A program made the translations under genes and the position numbers. The notes under the pieces are model-generated. The model ran no database searches. It saw only the letters and a program-made list of their open reading frames with translations, and was not told the DNA's origin. From assembly GCA_022575985.1 (NCBI GenBank), contig JAKSXM010000147.1, positions 17,394,001 to 17,458,000 on the forward strand: a DNA stretch of 64,000 bases, given 5' to 3'. Positions 36,088-44,650 of the stretch are shown piece after piece; position 1 is the first letter of the stretch; each line of letters starts with the position of its first letter. The stretch is from Anagrus nilaparvatae (lineage: Eukaryota > Arthropoda > Insecta > Hymenoptera > Mymaridae).

Positions 36088-39000
36088 ATGATAAATACCA
36101 CAGATGCTCAAACAGATGTTACAAATGTTTTCAAATGCCTCCCTGTGTATCGATTATGTTTCAAAAGCTTATAAATTGTACGGAATGTAGCAGGCAATTT
36201 ATAGGTAAAAAATGTTTTGAAAATCACAAAGCACCCGGTTCGTATAAGAATAACGGATCCGTTTGCGAAAGCGTGAAACATTGTCCAACCTGTCTTAAAT
36301 TGATTAGATCAGATGATACTTTGAAACATAATTGTAACAAAATTTTTTGTAACACCTGTATGAAACGAGCAGAGATTAATCATTTATGTTTTATGCAGCG
36401 TTTGGCAAAAAAAGAGGAGAAGGAGGATGAGCCCAAAGTAGTTTTTTTATTTTACGATTTTGAAACTACTCAATCAGAAACTTTAGAAGGGGACGTTTTA
36501 GTTAAAATTCACGAACCAAACTTATGTATTGTACACCAAGTATGTACTTTATGTTTGGAATACGACACTAATTTAGTTTCCTGTCCTGCATGTGGGATCC
36601 GACGACACATATTCAAAAATGAGCCCGTTAGAAGATTCGCCGAGTTGGCCCTGTTACCTAGAAAAAAATTTGTTAAAACAATATGTATTGCACACAACAG
36701 CCAAGGTTTTGACAGTCAGTTTGTTCTGAAGTACATGGTGGAAAAAATGTATTTGAGACCCAGATTAATTCTTAATGGTACGAAAATTGTATTGATGACC
36801 ATAGAAAAAGTCAAATTTATTGATAGTCTCAATTATTTTTATATGCCTCTTAGCGCGTTACCCAAGGCATTCGGTTTACCTGATCTGATTAAAGGTGATT
36901 TTCCTCACTTATTTAATACCCCTGAAAATCAAAATTACACGGGACCTTTACCTGATATTAGCTATTATTCGATTGACAGTATGTCGTGTGAAAAACGAGA
37001 AACATTTTTAGTTTGGTACGAAGAATTGAAAAATTCAGGTTATATTTTTAACTTTAAAAAGGATATCGAAATGTACTGCGAAAACGACGTTAATATCTTG
37101 AAATTATCGTGTTTAAAATTTAGAAAATCTTTTTTAGAAATTGGTAGAGTATGTCCATTCCTTGAAGCTACTACAATTGCTAGCACTTGTATGAAGGTGT
37201 ATAGAAAAAATTTTCTCAAAACAGATACCATAGCAATTTTACCTCCTAGAGGGTATCGGTTTAGCGATAATCAGTCTTTTATTGCTCTCCAGTGGTTTGT
37301 CTGGATGGAAAGAGAATTAGGTCGTCAAATTTTACATGCTGGTAGATGCAGAGAAATAATATTACCGATCAATGTGAAGGTAGATGGTTTCTGCACACCA
37401 AACTCAGATGAAACACATAACGGTATATGTTTGCAAATGATGGGATGCTATTGGCACGGTTGTATTCTTTGCTATCAAAGAAATAGGGATCTGCCTTTGT
37501 CGGGGAAAAATAGCGATACCATGGAGAATCGTTTTAGTAGAACCATGGCCATCTGTAATCGAATTAGGGCAAACAATTACAGACTCATCGTAAAGTGGGA
37601 ATGTGTATTTAGGACTGAATTAAAGGGAGATGCCATAATGAGAGATTATATTGATAATCATAGCCTTACGAGAGAACCGCCATTAAATCCGAGAAATGCT
37701 TTTTACGGCGGGAGAACGGAAAACTATGTCAAATTTTACAAAACTAGAAAAGATGAAAAAATAAAATACGTGGACGTAACATCTTTGTACCCCTACATAT
37801 GTAAAACTGGTAAATTCCCTCTCCGTCATCCGGTTTTGTATGTAGGTGAGAGCGAATGCCGTGATTTCACCGGTCAGAATTATGAAAATTTTATAACAAA
37901 AGTCGAGGGTATTGTTTATTGTAAAATATTACCACCTAGAAATTTATTTCATCCGGTTTTACCGATAAAAATGCACGGAAAACTCTTGTTCGGTTTGTGC
38001 AGAACTTGCTGTGAAGAGATGTGCAAAATCGACTGCATTCACGAAAATGAGGATTTACGGTTTTTCAAAGGCACTTGGGTATCTCTGGAATTGAAAAAAG
38101 CACTTGAATCGGGTTACGTGATCAAAACTATTTATGAAATTTGGCAGTATCAAATGACCCAATACGATTCTGTATCCAAAAATGGTGGTTTATTTGCAGA
38201 ATATATAGATACGTTTTACAAACTGAAGACTGAGGCTAGCGGTTTACCCGAAGAATTTTCAACCACGGATGAATACGTCAAATATATAAAAGAAAAGGAA
38301 GGTATTGAATTAGATGGGTCACGAATCGAAAAAAATCCATCTTTCAGAGTCGTTGCGAAAACATGTTTAAACTCTTTATGGGGATTTTTCGGTCAACAAG
38401 AAAACAAAACTCAGACAAGTATTGTCGATAACCCTTCCGATCTCCATGCGCTTTTGACCAGCCCAATGACTGAAGTGTGCGGTATAGTCCCAGTAAACGA
38501 TAACACCTTATACGTAAACACACGCTTTAAAGAAGATACTTTCATCCCTTTGAATACAGCTAACGTCGTAATCGCGGCTTTTGTAACAGCACAGGCTAGA
38601 CTAAAGTTGTATAGTTACCTCGAAAAATTAGGTGAATCCACGATTTATTGTGATACCGACTCAGCGATCTACATTACCGACAGCAAGCTTCCAGATTTAC
38701 CTACGGGACCGCTACTCAATGATTTGACCAACGAATTAGCCGTTTTCGGTTCAAACGCGTACATTACATCGTTTGTCTCCGCGGCTCCCAAATTTTACGC
38801 GTTTGAAGTGAAAAAAGAAGATGGGTTATTTGTACAGATATGTAAAGTCAAAGGTATAAAAATAAATTATCAAAATAGTCAAAAAGTTAATTTCGATACG
38901 ATAAAAACCATGGTATGTAACGACGGTGTAAATTATGAAAGTATACAAATACATAACAGTAGTGTAATAAGGCGAACGCAGTTTCACGATGTTGTCAGTA

Positions 39001-39089
39001 GAGAAGAAACTAAAATTTGCAAACCTGTATTTACGAAGCGTAGATTTGTAAGTCAATGTAAAAGTAAACCATTTGGTTATAAGCAATGA
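36088..39089 (+). CDS. pPolB: Polinton protein-primed DNA polymerase B, main exon
   Basis: Enters from a probable TATTCAG acceptor at 36087; the first ATG in frame is 36135. It begins with Cys/His zinc modules (HRC, CYKC, CTEC, CPTC, CNTC). Exonuclease motifs follow: DFETT (Exo I, near 36455), HNSQGFD (Exo II, near 36700) and YCENDVNIL (Exo III, near 37075). Then come polymerase motifs DVTSLYP (A, ~37773), KTCLNSLWGFFG (B, ~38360) and YCDTDS (C, ~38646), with KVKGIK as the late basic motif. All catalytic aspartates are present. This is the element's replicative enzyme, expected to act with a terminal protein. Motif A reads DVTSLYP where many relatives have DINSLYP or similar; this is conservative. 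The C-terminus is complete. Confidence 0.93.
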
Positions 39090-39135
39090 AAAATAAATTG
39101 AATTTTAAAACAAAAATTCTAAATCATTTTCTTAC

Positions 39136-39168
<33 letters not shown>

Positions 39169-39204
39169 TTATCTTTGAGATTTTTTTTCAAAAAAGCTAC
39201 AGAG

Positions 39205-39370
39205 TCACGTATCGCTCGTGCGAGCGTCGTTTGTGCTCGCGCAAGCGTAATTTGTGCTCGCGCAAGCGTAGTTACGGCTCCGAGCAGGGCGGCGCGCGGG
39301 GAGGGCCCCATGCCGCTGCTTCGCTAGCAAATCTTTGCTTTCGCAGCGATATTGTGACTTTGTCGCAATA
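39205..39370 (+). promoter_or_regulatory. CpG-rich patch with three 21-bp repeats upstream of the ATPase
   Basis: After a (CT)n run at 39135-39170, three units (GCTCGTGCGAGCG / GCTCGCGCAAGCG followed by TNNTTTGT or similar) lie at 39218-39280, then GGGCGGCGCGCGGGGAGGGC. Each unit is a near-palindrome. This is the only strongly GC-rich patch in the element and lies between the polymerase stop and the ATPase start. A promoter or replication role is inference. Confidence 0.5.
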
Positions 39371-39376
39371 ATAATA

Positions 39377-40158
39377 ATGATGGATGATGAGTATCGGTCT
39401 TGGAAACATCCTTGGACCTGTATGGTTAGCGGCCCAACAGGTAGGTATTTTTTTCTTCTGATTTCGTCGATAGTATTAATTGTGAATAAATATTAAATTT
39501 TAATAGGTTCCGGCAAGACAGTTTTTATAAAAAATTTCCTAAACAATGTGGATAAAATGAGTGATAGGGCGTTTGATCGTATCTTACTGTACTATTCAAT
39601 GTGGCAAGACACATACAAGACGCTTGGAGATAACATTGAATTTTACGAAGGTTTGCCAAATCCAACTGATTATTCAAATGACAAGGATCTAGCAAAACTT
39701 TTGATTCTCGACGATCTTTTAATCGAGGCCTCGGATTGCAATGATATTTTAATCTGTTTACAAAAGGCAGTCATCATGGTAATTCGAGTGTCTTTTTCAC
39801 CACACAGAATTTATTTCATAAAGGTAAAAATCATCGTCACATTTCATTGAATTCAAACTACTTGGTGCTACTTAAAAACCCGAGAGATAAATCACAGATA
39901 CGACACTTGGCGCATCAATTATCCCCCGAAAAACCGCTTTTTGTACAAGAAGCTTATATACATGCTACTAATAAACCTCATGGTTATCTCCTTGTTGATC
40001 TCAAACAGTCGACTCCTGAAGTTTTACGCTATCGAACAAATATTTTTCCGCACGAAGCTCTGCACCAGACGGTATATCTACCTATTAATGGCAAAACCTC
40101 CAAGCTAAAGCAGAACAGTTGCTCTCGACAACGACGCCAGCAGGTAATTTATGTATAA
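39377..40158 (+). pseudogene. FtsK/HerA-type genome-packaging ATPase, one intron, frameshifted
   Basis: Exon 1 is 39377-39440 and exon 2 starts at 39507, with a 66-nt GT..AG intron. The intron lies inside the Walker A loop: GPT is encoded before it and GSGKT after. Walker B reads LLILDDL near 39700. From about 39745-39752 the conserved coding continues in another frame (a one-base shift); the last third, with LLKNPRDKSQIRHLA, HGYLLVDLKQ and TNIFP, is open to TAA at 40156-40158. The protein would pump DNA into capsids. A sequencing error in the T-run cannot be excluded, but as written the enzyme is truncated after Walker B. The stop overlaps the next ATG (TAATG). Confidence 0.85.
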
Positions 40159-40574
40159 TGGCGGGAAAAAGAACCTGCAACAGTAGTAGTAGAAGTAGTG
40201 GTATTCGGAAATGTCCAATATCCAAGAAACATGCAAATTTTTTACGCGCTTTACTGTACCTGGAGGGTAAGCAGAGAATTGCGCTCCTGAACAGTGTTAA
40301 TTGAGACTTTATCAAGTGTATTTGCGAATGCGCGTTAAACATACTGAAGGGAAACGTGGTGCTGAAACCCAGTGAAAAAAACCGACTCAAAAAACATGTA
40401 CGTCTAATGAGATTATTGGTTTACAAAAGAAAAAATAACAATAAAAAAAAAATTAAACAAAGAGTAGACATCTTTAAGGGTAAAAAAAAGCTACTTGTAC
40501 AGCACGGACGTGGTGGTTTTTTACCCGCTCTTTTGGCACCAATAATTACCGCTGTATTAAATAAATTTTTGTAA
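40158..40574 (+). pseudogene. Small basic Polinton protein with hydrophobic C-terminus, premature stop
   Basis: One frame of 139 codons with a single TGA at 40302-40304. It matches the pattern of a short conserved Polinton/adintovirus protein: a helical N-terminal part (KHANFLRALLYLEGKQRIALL), Cys-containing middle (CICECALNILKGN), basic stretch, and a C-terminal GGFLPALLAPIITAVLNKF, which looks amphipathic or membrane-active. The position between ATPase and capsid genes fits a virion core or pX-like protein, but that assignment is inference. The stop context (AAT TGA GAC) is one transition from CGA, a CpG codon. Confidence 0.65.
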
Positions 40575-40578
40575 AAAA

Positions 40579-41448
40579 ATGGATTTTGCGCGTAAAATGC
40601 TTCTTGTTCCGGAAGATTTATCAACAGCCACATCGGTCGCTGGAAAAACTGCCCAAACACCCGGTACTGTGCAGAGTAGACTGGATGCCGAGATGAGAGA
40701 TATATTAGAGTCCAATAAAGACGATCGCGAAAAAAGTATTGCATATCAACAGACTCTGCAGCGTTTTTTGAATCTTGCATCAAACAGACAAAGTAATTTA
40801 AATTCCGAAATTACAGATATGCAAGATAATTTAGAAGCTGGTGATGAAAAAAAAAATAAAAAAATTTACGAAGAAATTGTGAATTCAGTACCCGCTAAAT
40901 TTCGTAAAAAAGCTGAAAATTTTTTAGCGTTTGTACGTAAAATTAATACAATTACTTGGGATCATACGGGTAGAGTACGCCTGCGTGGTATTTTACTCCC
41001 AGACTCAAATATCGTAGACTTGGTAAACGACGCGATGCGATCAAGAAAAACATTCTCAGCTGCTGGTAGACGTCAGTTTTGTTCCGCGCTTCGAGCTGCA
41101 GGTTTACCAGAATCGTTTGTTGGAAATAAATATTTTTGGAGAGAAGGTGAAACATTGGAGGAGGCGCATCAGAATTTATCGTCTCCGCATTCGTCACTAG
41201 CGTCGTCTTCCCACCAACCTATGGTGAGTACACCGCTGGCTAGTAAAGAAAATAAAAAAAAAAAGGACAATCGATCTGTACTACAGTTATCGGATCATAG
41301 TTTAACGTTTCAAGACGCCTCTGACGGATACAACGACAGCGAAGCGACTCCTAAGAAAAAAAATAGACGGAATTCAATTCACAGATCCAGGGTATTTCGA
41401 GCGAAATCAAATTCGACGTTTCCAGGAGGAGGATGGAGTCGTTATTAA
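40579..41448 (+). CDS. Conserved Polinton protein of unknown function
   Basis: 289 aa, starting 4 nt after the previous stop. It has the recurring Polinton order: an N-terminal MLLVPEDL, a helical segment ending LQRFLNLA, NSVPAKFRKKAENFLAFV, then ITWDHTGRVRLRG, LPDSNIVDLVNDAMR and LRAAGLPESFVGNKYFW. The last ~95 residues are Ser- and Lys-rich (SSPHSSLASSS, KKKKDNRS) and end GGGWSRY. I recognise it as a standard Polinton ORF but no activity is known to me. The end overlaps the next gene by 16 nt. Confidence 0.75.
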   Translation: MDFARKMLLVPEDLSTATSVAGKTAQTPGTVQSRLDAEMRDILESNKDDREKSIAYQQTLQRFLNLASNRQSNLNSEITDMQDNLEAGDEKKNKKIYEEIVNSVPAKFRKKAENFLAFVRKINTITWDHTGRVRLRGILLPDSNIVDLVNDAMRSRKTFSAAGRRQFCSALRAAGLPESFVGNKYFWREGETLEEAHQNLSSPHSSLASSSHQPMVSTPLASKENKKKKDNRSVLQLSDHSLTFQDASDGYNDSEATPKKKNRRNSIHRSRVFRAKSNSTFPGGGWSRY

Positions 41449-42023
41449 ACATGGACTCACAAACAGCAAACGACGCGGAAAAAATAATTATTCCTGTTGC
41501 TGAACATTTTGAAAATGATCCATTCAACAACAACAACGGTAACGCTACCGCTATCGGAGCTATTGTCGAAGACGACGTGCAAAATAATAGCGTTATCGAT
41601 TCTTTGATTGATTTATTACCTTTTGAAATGAATTTTCCTGGTCTCGAGTTTTGTGGCCCTGGCAGACATCTGAAAGAGCGTTTGAATCGGGGCGAACAAG
41701 GTGTGAACCAGTTGGACAAGGCCTGTTTGCAGTATAATTTGGTATATGCTGCTAAAGGCAAGGACAGACGTAAAGCCGATCGTATTTTAGCTGATAAAGC
41801 ATTCTCACGTATGTTGTCATTTGACGCGGAACCTGATGCAAGGACAGCTGCATTAGTGACCGCTTGTTGTATTATTTCCAAAATTACATTTGAAAAGTTT
41901 TTCGAGCGCATACAAAAAGCTATTGGTTTGAATAAGAAAAAAAAGAATAAAGTTCCCGCCGATAAAAAAAAACAAATAAAAGTGGTGCATAAGGAGAGGA
42001 GTAAGCAACAAAAAAAAATATAA
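41433..42023 (+). CDS. Phospholipase A2-like protein, likely catalytically dead
   Basis: 196 aa. Residues ~70-125 match the PLA2-like domain of Polintons and parvovirus VP1: a Ca-loop FCGPGRHLKERL (72-83) and the helix LDKACLQYNLVYA (94-106), then KADRILADKAF. The catalytic His-Asp of this helix is Tyr101-Asn102 here; each change is one transition from the usual codon. In viruses the activity helps cross the endosomal membrane; this copy probably lacks it. The N-terminus is acidic and Asn-rich; the C-terminus is strongly basic. Confidence 0.85.
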   Translation: MESLLNMDSQTANDAEKIIIPVAEHFENDPFNNNNGNATAIGAIVEDDVQNNSVIDSLIDLLPFEMNFPGLEFCGPGRHLKERLNRGEQGVNQLDKACLQYNLVYAAKGKDRRKADRILADKAFSRMLSFDAEPDARTAALVTACCIISKITFEKFFERIQKAIGLNKKKKNKVPADKKKQIKVVHKERSKQQKKI

Positions 42024-42044
42024 CTAAGAAAAATAAGAAAAAAA

Positions 42045-43133
42045 ATGGAAAGAACATTGAATAAACTGTATTATGAACCCGAACAAAGTTCTTCATATGC
42101 TGGTGCACGTCATTTATTAAATAAGGTTAAAAATAAATACAGTAAAAATAAAGTAATTGATTGGTTATCGGAACAAAATGCGTTTACTATGCACAAGATG
42201 GTTAAAAAAAATTTTCCCCGACGCGCATATAATGTATCCAATATTTATGACTGTTTTGAAGTTGATTTGGGTGATTTCCGCTCGATACGTACCTATAATG
42301 ACAATTACACGTATGTTTTATTTGTAATCGATGTGTTGAGTAAGTTTTTATGGGTCCAGCCATTAAAGGATAAATCTGGTGACAGTGTGGCCCAAGCTCT
42401 GCGTGAAATATTTAACAAAAATCAAGAAAAATTGCCAATTATGGTTCAATCGGACCGAGGGGCTGAATTTAAAGCAAAAGTCGTTCAAAATGTTTTCAAA
42501 GATTTTAATATCGAGTTTCGTCTGATTCGCAATCCGGATGCCAAAGCTGCATGTGTGGAACGCGCGATTCAGACGATTAAACATCGTATATGGCGTTACT
42601 TTACTCACAAAAATACACGCAGATATATCGATATACTTGAACCTATAGTTCAGTCCTACAATAACACGGTACATTCTGGTACAAAAATGACACCTGCAAG
42701 TGTCAATTTGCAAAATGCGGATACAGCTCGATACAACTTGTTAAAAAGATACACGCTTGGAAGAAGAAGAATCAATTTGAAACCCAAATACAAAGTTGGA
42801 TCGCTAGTCCGAATCAGTCGCGCCCCAGAAGTTTTCCGAAAAGGTTACGAGAGTGGTTGGACATTAGAATTATTCAAAATTGCACACGTTTCAACCGCGA
42901 GACAGCCACCTATATACATTCTCCAAGATTTAAATGACGAGATTATAGATGGTATCTATTACGAGCAAGAACTTTGTCCAGTTAAAAAGAATCTCTCGGA
43001 AGAAGTATTTGAAATTGAAGAGATATTACAGACAAAAGGTCGGGGCAAATCAAAGAAATATTACGTATCTTGGAGAGGATATCCTGCAAAATTTAACTCT
43101 TGGGTTCTAGCGAGTGATTTAGTTGACATATAA
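42045..43133 (+). CDS. Polinton integrase (rve, DDE) with C-terminal chromodomain
   Basis: 362 aa. The catalytic core has Asp74 (FEVDLGDF), Asp137 (QSDRGAEF) and Glu172 (CVERAIQTIK), a D-D(34)E arrangement. It continues with YNNTVHSGTKMTP, typical of retroviral-type cores, and KVGSLVRISR, an SH3-like C-terminal segment. Residues ~318-360 form a chromodomain (FEIEEILQ, KYYVSWRGYP, NSWVLASDL), which could steer insertion to modified histones. The N-terminal zinc finger is reduced or absent (no clear HHCC), although the ~60-residue lead is open. The 6-bp CTTTAA duplication at the element's ends is the product of this enzyme class. No break seen. Confidence 0.95.
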   Translation: MERTLNKLYYEPEQSSSYAGARHLLNKVKNKYSKNKVIDWLSEQNAFTMHKMVKKNFPRRAYNVSNIYDCFEVDLGDFRSIRTYNDNYTYVLFVIDVLSKFLWVQPLKDKSGDSVAQALREIFNKNQEKLPIMVQSDRGAEFKAKVVQNVFKDFNIEFRLIRNPDAKAACVERAIQTIKHRIWRYFTHKNTRRYIDILEPIVQSYNNTVHSGTKMTPASVNLQNADTARYNLLKRYTLGRRRINLKPKYKVGSLVRISRAPEVFRKGYESGWTLELFKIAHVSTARQPPIYILQDLNDEIIDGIYYEQELCPVKKNLSEEVFEIEEILQTKGRGKSKKYYVSWRGYPAKFNSWVLASDLVDI

Positions 43134-43156
43134 TCAGTATATACTACAACAACAAC

Positions 43157-44044
43157 ATGAAGAAGGATCAATTTTTCGTGGTACTACCAAGTAACAGTAG
43201 CATGCATGTATATCCTGAAAATACGACGACTCACTTCGCTACATACTTACCTCGACAAATTGAATTAGATGGTGAGTGGGAGGTTGCATTAACTGAAATT
43301 CAAATACCTATGACTATGTATCATTTAAAAAAAAATAAAAATCTCATCGATCAAAGAATATTTGTTAAAATTTTGAGAAATGACAAGCAAAAGGAGGTTT
43401 TGCTGAATAACGTAATTCCGAGAGAGGTTACCAAAACATCTACTCAGAAAGAGCCACCAGTGAGTACAACATCGGTGTCATACGTCTGTTCGGGTATATA
43501 CAGCAGTGTAGAATTCTTTTTAGAAGAGTTAAATCAACTTTCGGCAGTTCAAAATCATTTCAAATTTTTACGCAACCGCGGTGGTTTTGTTTTCGTAAAA
43601 CTGATTTGTGAAAATTCATGTAAAAACACTGCCATGCATTGTTTAGATATTTCGGAAAAAATTAGAAAAATTTTGGGTTTCAATCAACAACAACAGCAAC
43701 AAATTTTTGAATTACGTGGTCCTGAAAAAGAACAAATAGTTGCAAGAAAACTACCTGATATCACAGCCAATATACCAAATACAATTATGGTATATACAGA
43801 TATACTCGAACCTTGTATCACGGGGGACGTACACACGCCTCTATTGAGAAGTGTTGCTCTAGATCTCGAGAAATACACGTTTGGCTCGATTCGAGTAAAA
43901 AATTTCTCACCGCCAACTTACGTACCCTTGCTGAGTAATTCGTTCAGATCGATAGAGATTGATTTACGCGATGAATATGGTGCACCAGTGCCATTCGATT
44001 CTGGAACGTTGATCGTGACACTGCATTTCAAGCGTACCCGGTGA
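43157..44044 (+). CDS. Penton-like minor capsid protein
   Basis: 295 aa. The N-terminus has the family's signature: FFVVLPSNSSMHVYPENTTT, FATYLPRQIELDGEWEVAL and EIQIPMTMYHL. The C-terminal half reads like a single jelly roll (LRSVALDLEKYTFGSIRVKN, FRSIEIDLRDEYGAPVPF, GTLIVTLHFKR). It would form the pentameric vertices of the Polinton capsid. It contains a short Gln tract (near residue 177). The gene is intact, lies 23 nt after the integrase and 6 nt before the pVI-like gene, within a close-packed capsid block. Confidence 0.8.
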   Translation: MKKDQFFVVLPSNSSMHVYPENTTTHFATYLPRQIELDGEWEVALTEIQIPMTMYHLKKNKNLIDQRIFVKILRNDKQKEVLLNNVIPREVTKTSTQKEPPVSTTSVSYVCSGIYSSVEFFLEELNQLSAVQNHFKFLRNRGGFVFVKLICENSCKNTAMHCLDISEKIRKILGFNQQQQQQIFELRGPEKEQIVARKLPDITANIPNTIMVYTDILEPCITGDVHTPLLRSVALDLEKYTFGSIRVKNFSPPTYVPLLSNSFRSIEIDLRDEYGAPVPFDSGTLIVTLHFKRTR

Positions 44045-44050
44045 AGAAAA

Positions 44051-44644
44051 ATGGCGCATTATATCGATTACTACAACAATCAAATTGGTGATGGAAGGGA
44101 TGGAAATTACGTACATACAGGTATAAGTCGTGTATATATCGGTACACCTAATCAGCGTGGAAACGGTATAGGTTCTTTTCTTGGCGGATTATTTCGCAAC
44201 ATACTACCACTACTTGGTAAAGGTGCAAAAGCGGTCGGTAAAGAAGCTTTTAGAACTGGTATCAATGTGTTGTCTGATGTGGCTTTACGTAACTCACCAG
44301 TTAAAGAGGCTCTGCGTACGCATGCACGCGAGTCGGTTGGTAATTTAAAGAGAAAAGCTGAAAATAAATTGGATGAATATCTAATGGAAGGGTCAGGATA
44401 TAAATTAAAGCATCCTGCTCTAAGCAGCCATTTGTTGAATACACTCGGAAGCTTGAGTACGTGTAAAAAAAGTCAAAGAAAAAAAAAATCTAAAACTAAC
44501 AAGGTTCGCAAGTCGTCTAAAACGCCGAGAATAAAAAAAAGAAAGAAAACTTTAAGAAAAAAAAAAAAAAAGAAGACGAAGACGAAGAAAAATAAAAAAA
44601 ACCAATCTAAAAACAAGTTTCTCGATATATTTTCACAAAGATAA
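44051..44644 (+). CDS. pVI-like minor virion protein
   Basis: 197 aa. The N-terminal third has GTPNQRGNGIGSFLGGLFRN and LLGKGAKAVGKEAFRTG, the amphipathic, Gly-rich stretch of Polinton/adintovirus pVI-like proteins. NGIGS and similar Gly motifs resemble adenain cleavage sites. LKRKAENKLDEYLMEGSGYK is also conserved. The last ~60 residues are an extreme Lys-rich tail (KKSQRKKKSK, KKKKKKTKTKK), suited to DNA binding. Adenovirus pVI is a capsid lining, membrane-lytic protein and protease cofactor; equivalence is inference. The start is six bases after the penton stop. Confidence 0.75.
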   Translation: MAHYIDYYNNQIGDGRDGNYVHTGISRVYIGTPNQRGNGIGSFLGGLFRNILPLLGKGAKAVGKEAFRTGINVLSDVALRNSPVKEALRTHARESVGNLKRKAENKLDEYLMEGSGYKLKHPALSSHLLNTLGSLSTCKKSQRKKKSKTNKVRKSSKTPRIKKRKKTLRKKKKKKTKTKKNKKNQSKNKFLDIFSQR

Positions 44645-44650
44645 AAAAAA

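Noticed and set aside
35983..36174. Open frame across the C-run repeats
   Set aside because: Different frame from the polymerase zinc module and made of repeat sequence.
40085..40390. Minus-strand frame with a Leu-run
   Set aside because: Leu-run is the complement of AGT/AGA repeats of the plus-strand gene; shadow.
40421..40783. Minus-strand frame across the small basic protein and next gene
   Set aside because: Spans two genes read on the other strand and has no domain.
43684..43878. Minus-strand open frame inside the penton gene
   Set aside because: Lies wholly opposite a well-supported capsid gene, low-complexity end (poly-Cys from the Gln tract), no domain: a shadow frame.
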